This document shows, piece by piece, positions 51,134-62,015 of a DNA stretch of 64,000 bases. The number at the start of each line of letters is the position of its first letter. Position 1 is the stretch's first letter. A program made the translations under genes and the position numbers. The stretch is from positions 26,225,501 to 26,289,500 of the forward strand of contig JAYKYS010000001.1 of assembly GCA_036924285.1 (NCBI GenBank), in the 5' to 3' direction. Under the pieces are notes generated by a model that ran no database searches, was not told where the DNA came from, and worked only from the letters and a program-made list of their open reading frames with translations. The DNA is from Asterella californica. Lineage: Eukaryota; Streptophyta; Marchantiopsida; Marchantiales; Aytoniaceae.

Positions 51134-52564
51134 GAACCGGAATAACAACATGGATAACCTGTTCTTGCCATCACCGCAAGCACTCTTGGGTCTGCTAGTC
51201 ATCACTCTAGCCTCACCACAAGAGAAATACCAGCACTCCTAACGGAAAAGAAACTAAGCGCAACGTCTGCACACAAATCCAAACCAAACCAACTGGGCGT
51301 ACAAACAGGCATGCAAGTATGGAGAGGATCCAAACACAGATAATACTATCAACAACTCTCCATATTCATGATCAAGTGCTCTGAAGCACTAGCAAAAATC
51401 TCCAGGTCGACTTATTCTTCAAAGAATCTTAAATCTTATGTCTTTTTTGGAGCAAAATCTCTCAACTTCACCTCGCTGTCACTCCTCAACCATAACTCAG
51501 AATGAGATGAAACCAAGGCCAGTAGGTAGCCTCTAGAATAATCTCTCTATTAAGGTATTACATATAGAGAGATCATCTCTGAGTTGGCATCTATGCTCTG
51601 TCAAAGTTCACTAATCGAAACGTTCCTAACATCCATGATACTATTTTGACAGAACTTTGCTGTTCGATTCTTCACAAACCACTTGACCAAAACAGCTCAA
51701 ACTTCTCAGGAAGCTAATGTGTCATTATCACTACCACTCTGTAAAATTTCACTAGCAGATCCTCAACCAAACTCTCGGAATGATCCAAGCCCTTACTGTC
51801 AATGACACAAGACGATATGCAGACCCTTGTGCACAAAACCAGTGATACCCTTATACCCAATAACTCAAATGGTCTGAAACTTCACAAGTAGGTAGCTTAC
51901 TGTACCTTCTCAGACCCTAGAAGGTTTCATAGTGAAATTTGACCCCTAACTCTCCATATCGCTCTCAATGTCTGCTGTTTACAGTCGCTTATTCTCATAA
52001 CCTCTGATTTGAGACACTCAACTTCAGCCGGCCATAACTTTTTCATTCCGGCTTGGAATTGATTGATCTCGGGGTTCATCAGCAACCCCATCTCAAGAGC
52101 TTTCCAACAACAGTAAATTCGTCTCCAGCAACCTCACAGAATTCCCAGAAAGTGAGAAAGACCTCACGGAAACAAAATGGATCACGAATTTGGACCCCTC
52201 AGCTTCATTTGATCGAAACGTTCTCATTCGTGCTTCAAATCGAGCAACCACTGAGTCCACGGGCATCCTCGTCTCCCAAGCTTGCCAACCATATTCTCAC
52301 ACTCCGCAAATGGACCATGGGAAGTGCCTCTAACCTTCGAAAACATGAAAGAAACTTGATAGAAGGTGATTGGTCAAACTTACGATCAATAAGAAACAAG
52401 TTGACAAAAAGGTTTTGTCTTTACTCACATGACAAACACAAGGAACAAATTTTTATTCAAGAGTACCATTTGGGCCTCAAAGCTTAAATTGAACAAACTA
52501 CAAACATGTGTCGTTGACGATATCGTTGGTCAAGAAGCACGTAGACATGAATAACAAACTACGC

Positions 52565-52780
52565 TCAATATAGAGTCAGAATCTTGACTCTAAAACGGTT
52601 GACAATAAACGGAACTACAAAAGGAACGGATGAAGCTATTATCTGGTTGTAATAATCCTCTCCGAAATTCCTCACCAAAGACTCTCCTTGCGCCACCTTT
52701 GGTCGATTGTAACAACGTATTTCGACCCAAATGTTAAACGGAACTCTCGCTGGAAAGTTCAGATCCAATGGAGGATCCAT
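52565..52780 (-). CDS. Leader ORF-b in G2d LTR (71 aa)
   Basis: Starts MDPPLDLNFPARVPFNIWVE, four residues longer at the N-terminus than the G2 form, and keeps VRNFGEDYYNQIIAS and VPFVVPFIVNRFRVKILTLY. It is fully open although ORF-a just upstream has stops and the LTR is old and non-coding elsewhere. Starts six bases after the ORF-a stop. Confidence 0.5.
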   Translation of the reverse strand: MDPPLDLNFPARVPFNIWVEIRCYNRPKVAQGESLVRNFGEDYYNQIIASSVPFVVPFIVNRFRVKILTLY

Positions 52781-52786
52781 ACCACA

Positions 52787-53002
52787 TCATAGCAAGATGT
52801 AGACAGTAAGATCTCAAACAGCGTCGTAAGTGACAATGAGAAGAATGATAGGATCCGGAGTAGCCATCACCGCAGTCATAAATGACTCTCTTCAATGAGC
52901 TACCATAAATACTTGAAAGTGATCCCGCGACAGACAATGGATCTTAATGACAAATGGATGCACAAGTGGAAGATCAAGAGCACGAAAGGGCTTTCCGTTC
53001 AT
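52787..53002 (-). pseudogene. Leader ORF-a in G2d LTR, two stops
   Basis: Read from ATG 53002 the frame keeps 72 codons in register: DLPLVHPFVIKIHCLSRDHF, then a stop where others have Phe, FMTAVMA, PIILLIVTY, a second stop where others have Trp (TGG to TGA type), and DLTVYILL. No indel has accumulated. Substitutions are mostly conservative. Confidence 0.55.
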
Positions 53003-53300
53003 GCCTACCACTCGCACTGTCGCTTACTTCATCCGATGATACTGATCACACTCACACTAGACTTAGATACTCTACACTCTCTATATCCCAAGCTCCGCGC
53101 ACCTCTCTTCTTATACATCAACCTCGCATATGAGGACAAGAGTACTACCTTTATCTCCACTCAGCAGAGAGTACACAGATCGTCCACGTGGGGCCTTATC
53201 TTTTGACACGATAAGGTCCCAGTGGCTCCTCAACACCAAACACGTACGATAAGGATATGTGGTGGTTTCACACCCTAGCCAATTCACAACACGACACCGT

Positions 53301-53928
53301 GCTGAACAAAAATGATGTTCAAATATAACTGAGCAAGTTGCGGTGTTGAGACGTCTTTCGTGGTTGGTCGGAGGTGGATCATCTTGTTGAGCTTATCGAC
53401 GAAGACGACTATGGAGTCAAAACTTGAGCTGATCATGGGTAGTTCACACACTAAGTCTATACTAACATGTTCCCAACTTTTGGAAGGGATCGGGAGGGGT
53501 TGAAGAAGACCGGAGGGTGCTTGATTTGTAGCCTTATTTTGTTGACACATTGCACAATCCCGAGTGTATACTGCAACATCCTCTACCATCTTGGGTCAAT
53601 AGAACACTCGTTGGACTGCTTCTAATGTCTTTTCTGCCCCCATGTGTCCTGCAATGGCTGAATCGTGACATTCAGCTAATATGGTGGTACGTAGTTCTGG
53701 ATCATCTAGGATCCATAACTTCTCTTCATGGAATATTAAACTATGGTTGCGGGTGATGGTTCTTGAAGGTTTTGCTGCTACAATCTGTGCATCCGATCTT
53801 GTGCCCTCGATCAATTTTATCCAGAAGTCAGAATTCACCTTGACTTCAAAGACCATGTTATGCACGATAGACATGCGTGTTAATGCATCAACAATTTGGT
53901 TCTTGTCCTCAACGTACGTGATGGTCAT
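53301..53928 (-). pseudogene. G3 RNase H end and integrase N-terminal half
   Basis: Two frames: 53596-53928 (MTITYVEDKNQIVDALTRMS, then ILDDPELRTTILAECHDSAI and GHMGAEKTLEAVQRVF, the HH half of the zinc finger) and 53284-53589 (YTRDCAMCQQNKAT, the CC half, then WEHVSIDLVCELP with the first catalytic Asp and FVDKLNKMIHLRPTTK). A stop at about 53592 separates them. It breaks at QHG where G2d is inserted; the rest is at 30620-31155. Confidence 0.85.
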
Positions 53929-53982
53929 GTTGAATCGCTGCCTCCATTCTGCCCAACGGATTTGTCTCTTTGAGAGATCCTT

Positions 53983-54354
53983 CTACGTCTCCAAATAGAC
54001 TAAAGGTTTGTGATCTGTCGCGACCACAAAAGTCTTCTCTCCTAGATAATGCTTCCAATGCTTCGTGACGAGGTCTATCGTCAATTCTTCTCTTTCAGTG
54101 GTGTGGTAGTTTTCTGCTGGTAATAATTTCTGAGAGAAATATGCAATTGGATGCCAACCATCCTTCCATTCTTGCTGCAACACCGCCCTTACTGTCGTGC
54201 CTGATGCGTCCGTTGCTAACTTGATAGGTTTTTCCAAGTCGTATCACTTGAAGATCTGAGCATGTAGTAGTGCGGTCTTCAGTGCTTGAAAACCTACTTC
54301 TTGCGCTGTTCCCCACATCCATTTCTTTCCTTTGTCTAATAGAGCAGTTAGTGG
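53983..54354 (-). pseudogene. G3 RNase H, N-terminal part
   Basis: Reads KPIKLATDASGTTVRAVLQQ, WHPIAYFSQKLLPAENYHTT and KTFVVATDHKPLVYLET before a stop at 53983. Upstream (54240-54354) is the RT-RNase H connection, frame-shifted relative to it. Confidence 0.8.
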
Positions 54355-54795
54355 TTATGCAAGCTTGGCAAAATGCTTAACAAATCTACGATAAAATCCT
54401 ATCAATCCCAGGAAGCTCTTAAGTTGAGTCTGATCTTCTAGAGCCCTCCATGGTTGGATGACAGCTATTTTATCTGCCATTACTTGTATGCCTTCTGCAC
54501 TCACTATGTGTCTTAAGTAATCCACCTCCGTCTTGTCAAATTCACATTTTGAAATTTTGAAACGTTCCATGAGTGTCGGACCGTTTGCATACAAGATTTC
54601 AGATCGATTCTGATGATTTGGAGGAATCATCACTTCTCCTCCTAATGCTCCAGTAATTCTTTGAGTGCAAGCGATGGCCTCAAAAACCGTGAGTGGATTT
54701 TGCACCATTATTTCTTGTCGGATTCTTTCCTTCAACCTCCTCTTGAAATTATCAAGAGCCTCCACTGGACTCATATCAGTGATTGCAACTTGCAA
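54355..54795 (-). pseudogene. G3 gag fused to RT thumb by internal deletion
   Basis: A 146-codon frame whose first half is gag (DMSPVEALDNFKRRLKERIR, TVFEAIACTQRITGAL) and whose second half, from about residue 80, is the end of RT (ISKCEFDKTEVDYLRHIVSA, LKSFLGLIGFYRRFVKHFAK). The zinc knuckle, protease and the RT catalytic core are missing, yet the frame is continuous across the join. It cannot be catalytically active. It is a deletion product, possibly mobilised in trans before it was broken. Confidence 0.8.
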
Positions 54796-54986
54796 GTCGA
54801 GGAAGGCTTCTACATACTCTTTGAAGGTTTCCCTTCTGTTTCAATCTCCACATCCTCGTTCGAGCCATTTGCACAGACTCCACAGATTGGAAATTCTTCA
54901 ACATGGATTGCATTGCAATCCATGTTACTGTTCTCCCTTTCGTCAACATCGATCTTTCTCATGCATCACACCACATGAGAGCTTTA

Positions 54987-55382
54987 TCATTCAAGTATCC
55001 ACAGGCAAACACTCTCGCTATGTGATCCGTGATTTGCGTACTGAAAAGTCGCAAAGAAATCTAATTCTCGACTACAGATGCGTTGATCTTTGTACGGTTC
55101 AATGTTATATGTCTTCTTCATCCGTAGTAACAGGGCACTTTCATCATCGATTGGAGTTCTAACGATTTGTACCAAGGGTTCCATTGGTGCAGCTTGCTCT
55201 CCCATCATTGATACTCCTTGAGACGATCCTCTCCTTCCAACGTCTGTCATACTCTGACCTTCGAGGTTCAACATTTTATTTTGTAGTGCTTCAACCGTCA
55301 TCTTCACCTCTCGAAATTCAATCACCATGCCCTGCATCAATTCCTGCATCACCAACTCTAGGTTTGGATGTTGTGGCTCCAT
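54987..55382 (-). pseudogene. G3 gag N-terminal part
   Basis: Starts MEPQHPNLELVMQELMQGMV with a predicted helical coiled coil (VKMTVEALQNKMLNLEGQSM), then LVQIVRTPIDDESALLLRMK and FATFQYANHGSHSESVC before a stop. Continuation to the capsid at 54795 is frame-shifted. The ATG is preceded by a GA-rich microsatellite (AGAGAGAGAGAGC). Confidence 0.65.
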
Positions 55383-55429
55383 GATTGCTCTCTCTCTCTC
55401 TCCAACAACACGAAAGTTTCAAAGCTTTC

Positions 55430-55633
55430 CTAGTATAGAGTTTTGACGACCACTCGGAAGCGTTCGTACACTACAAGTACTACAAAAGAGACAAGAGAAT
55501 CGATTATCTTGTGGTAGAAATCCTCATCAAAATTTCTAATCACAAACTCTCTATGTAACAATTTCGGTCTACAGATATAGCGGATCTCCACCCACGTGTT
55601 GAAGGGAACAGCAGCGGGTAGGTTTAGATCCAT
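55430..55633 (-). CDS. Leader ORF-b in G3 leader (67 aa)
   Basis: Reads MDLNLPAAVPFNTWVEIRYI, then FVIRNFDEDFYHKIID and VVYERFRVVVKTLY. Same length as in G2 (67 residues) and open, although G3 belongs to a different Gypsy family with an unrelated LTR and primer site. It lies between primer site and gag. It starts five bases after the ORF-a stop. Confidence 0.6.
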   Translation of the reverse strand: MDLNLPAAVPFNTWVEIRYICRPKLLHREFVIRNFDEDFYHKIIDSLVSFVVLVVYERFRVVVKTLY

Positions 55634-55638
55634 GCTCA

Positions 55639-55854
55639 CTAAATCAAGATGTAGACGGTCCAATCCCAACTGGTTGCATATGTCACTACTGGAAGCATCA
55701 CCGGGACTGACGAATTCATCACTTGATCCATGAAATCCCCATCGAAATGATAAACAAGATACACTCAAAAATACTCACGACGTAAATACATAAGCTTGAT
55801 GTGGAAAGGATTCAAGAATGGTAATTCTGGAGCTGGAAATCTACCCCCATCCAT
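55639..55854 (-). pseudogene. Leader ORF-a in G3 leader, one stop
   Basis: From ATG 55854: MDGGRFPAPELPFLNPFHIK, LMYLRREYF, an in-frame TGA where G2 has CGA (Arg), then VYLVYHFDGDFMDQVM, PVMLPVVTY and WDWTVYILI. Exactly 216 nt, as in all other lineages. A minimal start-stop ATGTGA overlaps the initiating ATG. Confidence 0.6.
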
Positions 55855-55955
55855 CACATAACTCTCTTGATCCTTTCGACGCGCTCAAAGTTTCAATTGC
55901 CCGGTACCTCGATCAAAGGTCCTTCTAAGAGGAGTAATCCGCTCTCTTAGAGTAA

Positions 55956-55971
55956 CCTCGCTTTGATATCA
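55956..55971 (-). other. G3 primer-binding site, decayed
   Basis: Minus strand TGATATCAAAGCGAGG, one base inside the LTR end. It resembles the initiator-tRNA-Met site TGGTATCAGAGC with two G-to-A changes. Confidence 0.65.
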
Positions 55972-55972
55972 T

Positions 55973-56328
55973 TGTAAGATGGGCTCTAGAGTGAACTCAA
56001 AACCCGAATGCCCGTGGTGGTGCATTCGCAGCCTTTATATAGTGAGAGGAATAGTACATGATAAGCTTCCGGTCAATGCTGATCTCTCACACGGATCGCT
56101 GATGTGGCTTACATGCAGCTTTAGATCTAGAACAACATCTAGAGCATTCAGAATGAGCCACGTAAGAGGTTCGCTGGAAAGTTCAGAAAGTTTCTTTCTA
56201 GAAACTTCCTTCTGGAAGTTTCCCGGCAAACTTTTGGCGCACCCGCCTATTGGTAGAAGTACTTTTTGTTGCATGTATTCTCCTGCCAACTTAGCCGTAA
56301 TTAATTCTTATACCAAAGACTTCTATCA
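55973..56328 (-). repeat. G3 5' LTR (about 356 bp)
   Basis: Plus strand TGTAAGATGGGCTC to TTCTATCA, with a TATA element (minus strand CTATATAAAGGC, near 56030-56041). To its right a purine tract (minus strand AGAGGGGAAATTG, 56332-56344) lies where one expects the tract of a preceding element, so this LTR is also flanked by both PBS and PPT. Confidence 0.65.
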
Positions 56329-56364
56329 AATCAATTTCCCCTCTAGTTGATAAGTAGGGCTCTA

Positions 56365-56712
56365 CTTATTACAGTTTGTCTTTATTGGGTATGATAGCAA
56401 ATTGCAATACTCCAGACATAGCAATGCTGCGATGGATTGCTTATGTCTGGAGTCTAAATCTTTAGCTAAAGCATATAGCAGGAAAGGACAATCCAGTTGC
56501 TGATATGTTGTCTAGGGTTCGTTATACAGATGAGGATGAGATGTTTGCAGAGGTGGAGAATGAAGAGAAGAAAGACGTTTGGTGCCAAGTTGGTCAACAA
56601 ACTTCACACTTGGAACCACTGTCATTCAATGAGGAGTTCTACACAGAAAAGTTCTGTGATATTGGATTCTATCTGAGTTTATTCTGCAGACGGTAGGGAT
56701 GGTGTAGTGACG
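56365..56712 (+). pseudogene. Fragment of a G2-type pol (RNase H end)
   Basis: Plus-strand, opposite to the rest of the nest. It reads IANCNTPDIAMLRWIAYVWS, a stop, LKHIAGKDNPVADMLSRVRY, then EPLSFNEEFYTEKFCDIGFY, aligning to G2 pol around SLNPEFRHIAGKNNLVADML. Two internal stops. It runs directly into the T LTR at 56703, where a few bases (TGGTGTAGTGACG) fit both sequences. Confidence 0.75.
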
Positions 56713-58138
56713 AAGGATTTCTCCTTTTGCCCATTTAGTATACAAGATATCGTTCCCACAGAGGATTTGCACAAGTAACGTTGCTCTAAGTTCTAAGATC
56801 TGTTCAAACACACAAACACACGGGTTTTGCCTAGAAATCCCGTCTTCTCACAAAATCACACAAAACCACACGTCTTCCAGACACGCCAAATAGTGCTCTG
56901 GAACTAAACAAACAACTACCAATTACAATATCACACAACTATTCACAGAGAAGCTCGGGAAGACGATCTTCCTGCTTCCAGGTTGCTTCTTCCGGTCTTC
57001 TCGATACCGTCTTCCCGAAGCGATTCTCGTCTTCTGGGGGTTTAGCTCGTCTTCTCACACCTCCAGAAGGCTGTCCTGCTTCGCAGAAGTCGACTAGTAA
57101 TAGTCGTTACACCTTATTCTCACACTCACATTCCATCGGGTTAGATCAATCACATGGTGTATGCCCCCTGTAGCCTTCCCAGGCTTCTGCCTACGGAAGT
57201 CGTCTTCCTGCAGCACTACAACGACATTCACCTTCACGGAAGCTCAATAGAAGTCTCGGAAGCTCACTAGAGAAGATAAGGAGATGGGGAAGATGAGAGA
57301 AGATGGGAAGAAGAAGAAATCCAAACAAGAGAAAACAGGATGAAAAAGGGCAATTAAGATTCCGACAGGCTTCTAGTCCTGATCCTGACTAACAAGCCAT
57401 CCCTGCTTGTAATAGTTTGGGGAGGAAGACAACAAACGTGAGTACTGTAGCACCGTCTTCTACTCGAGGATGTCGTCTTCTGTTGCGGGAAGAAGTCTTC
57501 TTTCTTCTTCACTTCGCTGCTCTGACTGCTCTGTCTTCTGGGATCACTTACCCAGAAGACCGTTCGTACGTAGATCCCAAGTGCTCTACTGAACGAGTCA
57601 AGCTACACTCCACAACTGTTGACATTCACCGCCACTTCCCATGCACAATTGGGAGCGAATTCAATGAACCCACCATCCAGAAGACATGGACAAAGCTTCT
57701 GCACTCAAATCCACAATCTATTCCCCGAGAAGAAGTCACAATGGCATTGGGAAGCTCACTCCCTCTACTTCCTGCGTCTACTCCTTGACACACCAGTCTA
57801 GCTAACAGGACTGCACGAGGATGCCGTTCCCTGTTCCTGGACTGTCCCTGCTCTAATGTGTCTCTCCTGCCTGCATGTAGAATCGATGTGTATGTTCAGT
57901 TACTGCCGAATTCTACAGAACTGGCAGAGCTCTCAGAGAGCTTTTCTCCTACCATGCTATCCTACTTAACCATCTGCCTTGGGAGGCGACCACCAGGGAG
58001 AGAGAGAGAGGCGCTGACAAGAGGTTGTCACCTCACATGCATGCGGTCCCTCTTCCCAATTAGCCCTCCACTGTATTACTCCTACGCTATCTATGCTGCC
58101 ACATGGGGTCCTAACTATTTTTACATGGAAAACTGCCA
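56703..58138 (-). repeat. Second copy of the element T LTR
   Basis: Matches 25435-26998 along its length with small indels (for example a missing CAAGAAGAACACTT-type segment near 57640). It keeps about 12 bases of purine-tract side sequence (CCCTTAAGATAG, 58139-58150) but lacks the last 14 bases of the LTR at its left end. No target duplication is visible, so it is a truncated LTR, not a clean solo LTR. Confidence 0.8.
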
Positions 58139-58512
58139 CCCTTAAGATAGGACATGGAATATAAATTTTTATTCACAAGATACTTTATTTTAGAGGTTCA
58201 GAGTCTTAGATTAATTTTCATAAGAAAGTGACATTGGCTTCTTAATTATTTTAGTGATAATAGATATAGTTAGTTCACCATGTGAATGTGTTCAACTCAG
58301 AATCAACTGTAATCACTTTTGAGAGGTTCAGAGTCTTAGATCAATTTTCATCAGAAACTGACTTTGGCTTCTACATTATATTAGTTGCAGTTGAATAAAC
58401 AATGGATAGTACGGTATGTTGTTAAGCTGTCACTTGCAATCTATATTTGATATCAAATATAGATCAAATCCCGCTGTCCTTACCCTGCTGTTCGTTGAAT
58501 AAAGAAAGATAC
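58139..58512. other. Spacer between T LTR and foldback element
   Basis: Nothing recognised. A short duplication (GAGGTTCAGAGTCTTAGATC, near 58193 and 58324) and a small palindrome TTTGATATCAAA at about 58446 are the only structure seen. Confidence 0.5.
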
Positions 58513-61500
58513 CAAAATTGTCACAATAGCGATAACGAGATACTTCAGTTTGTGCCTTCAGTGATATCAATGCCATTTGGCATACTAAAGCCAAGAGAAA
58601 TCCTCACTTTGATGATCCGGAGCAACGCGCGACACTTAAAGAAGATTGCAAAAGTCAATGAAAATCTGGACTCCGAGAAACGAAACCACAACTTGACGAG
58701 GTATATTTCCTAAGAATGAAGGAACTTCGTTGTGAGAAGGGGAGTCTCATTTACCCTCGAGAAACGCGAGATGTTCTAACAAGTTCAAATTGGATGATGA
58801 TGGGCACACTTGGTAAGAAAAGGGTGATTCTCTGAGGTCCGTGAGGAAAACTTAAACACCAAATCGTCACACATAGAACGTGCGTTCACATGGACACCCG
58901 GTAACACTGCTCGCATGGCACATAACGGTAGCCCGCTGGATGGTCAGTGGCTGTTTTGTCTGGTCTCCGATTGGCAGACTGGGTGCTCAGATTTAGTTTT
59001 CTCATGTGAATTAACAAGCCACGAGGTCCACTGAATTTCAAATCTTTTATACTAAGTACATAGGGTCTTCAAAAAATCGATATTTGTTTATTGACTATTA
59101 TTCTTTTAATTTTATATTACTATTCATTTCCTTTTAAGGTATATGGATACCTAGTTTTCCAAGTGAATTAAGAAACCATGAGGTCCACTGATTTCAGATC
59201 TTATACTAAATGCATAGGGTCTTAACAAAATCGATATTTGTTTATTGGTATATTATTTTTTTAATTTACTATTACTACCGCTTTCCTTTTAAGGTATTTG
59301 GACATTTAGCTTTCTCAAGTGAATTAACAAGCCATGAGGTCACTGAATTTCAGGGTTTATACAAAATGCATAGGGTCTTCGACCTCGAGTATGAGTATAA
59401 AACCATGAAAGAGAATAGCCTCTTTTCCTCTTAGTGTATTTTCAATATGAAGAAATGATTGCTTTTGTTCCAAGAAACCCAGAAATCTACATCTTAACAT
59501 TTCTCTATTAGTACTCAATGGCTTGTTTTTGGATGAATCATAACATGTAAAGCTGATGAATAACTTTAAGTTTATTTTTTGTTTCCAAGTTGGGATGAAG
59601 ATTGTGGTTCACCCGGAGCACTTGTAGTCATACTCTAGCTTTCAGATAACTGATATTTTTATTACTCTATTACTTTTTAGTTTAACAATTTATAGATATT
59701 CAAGAATTATTGATCTCTTTTTAAAATGAAGCACTTGTATTTTATAAACAAATTATTCGTCGTTCAAAATCCCAGAAAACGTTTAGTGCTACTATCACTT
59801 TATAGGAGACACTTGAGTTCTTCACGGTTCAAACCTTGAGTACGACTACAAGTGCTCAAGGTCACCGAGTATTATTTCACTGAACCCTAAACTACAGAAA
59901 CGACTGAAAGGCAAGTAAAAAACGGCAGCAGATCCTGGCTGAACTAAAAACTCCCCCCTCCAAGCAGGAATATTCGAGTAAGGTTAGTGTCTTTGACACC
60001 TCCTAATATCTTTATGGTGCATCTCTTTTCCATCTTCAGATGGAAGCGACGAATATGCATCCAAAGTCACGTTTTGACAGAGGAAAAGAAAACAAACTTT
60101 GGCTGAGATGAGAAAACGATCAAAAATCATTGGCTGTCAACTGGTAGTTTTTTCGATTATTTTTGTTCCTGGAAAATAAATCCTGCAGACTACAGGTAAG
60201 TATCTGGAATGACAATCTATGTTTGAATGAAATTCTTGGACTATATCTTTACGTATTTATGTATTTATGTATATTATGTATATAATATATGTATCATATA
60301 TAGACTATATGTAAACACCAAACTGTTTAAAACTGAATCATTTAGAAAAAATCTTAACCAAAATTTTTTTGGAGTACTCAATATTAACTCAAAGTATTTT
60401 GTTTTGAAACGAATCATCAATTCTAAAGCTCGTGAATAGCTCTAATTTGATTTCTTAGATTCCAAGTTGGGACGAGTACGTAATATTAATCACCAAAGTA
60501 TTTTTTGCATAACGGTTAATGAGATATTCTAGGTGACCATGAGCACTTGTAATCGTACTCAAGGTTTAAAGTGTGAAGAACTCAAGTGTCTCATATAAAG
60601 TGATAGTAGCCCTAACGTTTTTCTGGGATTCTGAATGAAGAATAATTTAGTTATAGTATACAAATGCAGTAATTTAAAAACAATTCAATAATAAATGAAT
60701 ATTTATAAATTATTAAACTAAAAAATAATAGACTAATAAAAATATCAGTTTTCTTAAAGACAGAGTATGACTACATGTGCTCCGAAGGACCCACAAAGAC
60801 ATTATTTTGCGGATTTGCTTTTATAAAATTGAGAAATTTAATCGTTATGCAGAAAGTGGTTTTGGTGACTACGTCTTCATCATAACTTGGAATCTCTGAA
60901 TAAGCTATTCCCCAACTTAACACGTTATGATTCATCTGAAAACAAACTATTGAGTACTTATAGAGAAATGTTGAAATGAAGATTTCTGGGTTCGTGGAAA
61001 CAAAAATAATCATTTCTTCATACTCAAAATACACTAAGAGGAAAAGAGGCTATTCTCTTTCATGATTTTATACTCATACTCAAGGTCGAAGACCCTATGC
61101 ATTTTATATAAAACCTGAAATTCAGTGACCTCGTGGCTTGTTAATTCACTTGAGAAAGCTAAATGTCCAAATACCTTAAAAGGAAAGCGGTAGTAATAAT
61201 AAATGAAAAGAATAATATACCAATAAACAAATATCTATTTTGTTAAGACCCTATGCATTTGGTATAAGATCTGAAAATCAGTGGACCTAGTGGCTTCAAA
61301 ATTCACTTGGAAAACTAGGTATCCATATACCTTAAAAGGAAATGTACAGCAATATCAAATTAAAAGAACAATTAACAAGTATCGATTATCTTAAGACCCT
61401 AAGTACTTAGTATAAAAAACTTGAAATTCAGTGGACCTTGTGGCTTGTTAATTCACATGAGAAAACTAAACGTGAGCACCCAGCCGGCCAATCGGAGACC

Positions 61501-62015
61501 AGACAAAACAACCACTGAACATCCTACGGACTGCCGTTATGTACGAGTAAAGTTGTCCGGTGTCCATGTGAGCGCGCGTTCCTTGTGTAACGATTGGTTT
61601 TAAGTTTGCCTCACGACCTACCCACATGTCACCGTTTCGAAAGAAAGCCAAGTCTGTTGTTGAATGTTTATGAACCTCCTGCAAGGACGACTATGATCAA
61701 ATCAGGCTGCCAATTACAACTAGCTAATAATCATTTTTTGGGTGTCCACTTCTTACGAAACCTTACGTTCCTCGAGGATCTGAATGAGACTGCGATCCTT
61801 CTGACGACGAAGTTCCTTCGTTCTTGCAGGAAATATACCTTGCCAAGTTCCGGTTTTGTTTCTCGAAGTGGGGATTTTCATTGGCTTATGCAGTGTTCCG
61901 TTCAGGATCAAATCATCAAAGTGAAGATTTCTCTTGGCTTTAGTACGCCAAATGGCATTGATATCATTGGAAGCACAAACTGAAATATCTCGTTATCGCT
62001 ATTGTGACAATTTTG
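58513..62015. mobile_element. Large foldback-like element with 1.4-kb inverted arms
   Basis: The left arm (58513-59865) and right arm (60532-62015) are imperfect reverse complements around a 0.67-kb AT-rich centre. Ends are CAAAATTGTCACAATAGCGA and its complement. Both arms carry the same internal direct repeats of about 155 bp, each with AATTAACAAGCCATGAGGTC, CATAGGGTCTT, AAATCGATATTTGTTTATTG and CCTTTTAAGGTAT. AGAT occurs just outside both ends (58507-58510 and 62016-62019) as a possible target duplication. No transposase is seen; broken frames in the arms (58555-58713 and the antisense of 61594-61983) share MPFGILKPREI-type wording. Confidence 0.75.

Larger units (their letters stand above)
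51138..53296 (-). mobile_element. G2d: diverged G2-like LTR, proximal part, inserted in G3
   Basis: Minus-strand start TGTCGTGTTGTGAATTGG at 53296, with CCGT outside at 53297-53300. Together with 31160-31353 it makes an LTR of about 2.35 kb with inverted ends TGTCGTGT/ACACGACA. No internal region remains, so it is a solo LTR later split by G1b. It is far more diverged from G2 than the other LTRs but keeps both leader ORFs. Confidence 0.8.

Noticed and set aside
61594..61983. 129-codon frame in the right arm of the foldback element
   Set aside because: The left arm does not keep it open, and the opposite strand carries the wording shared between the arms.
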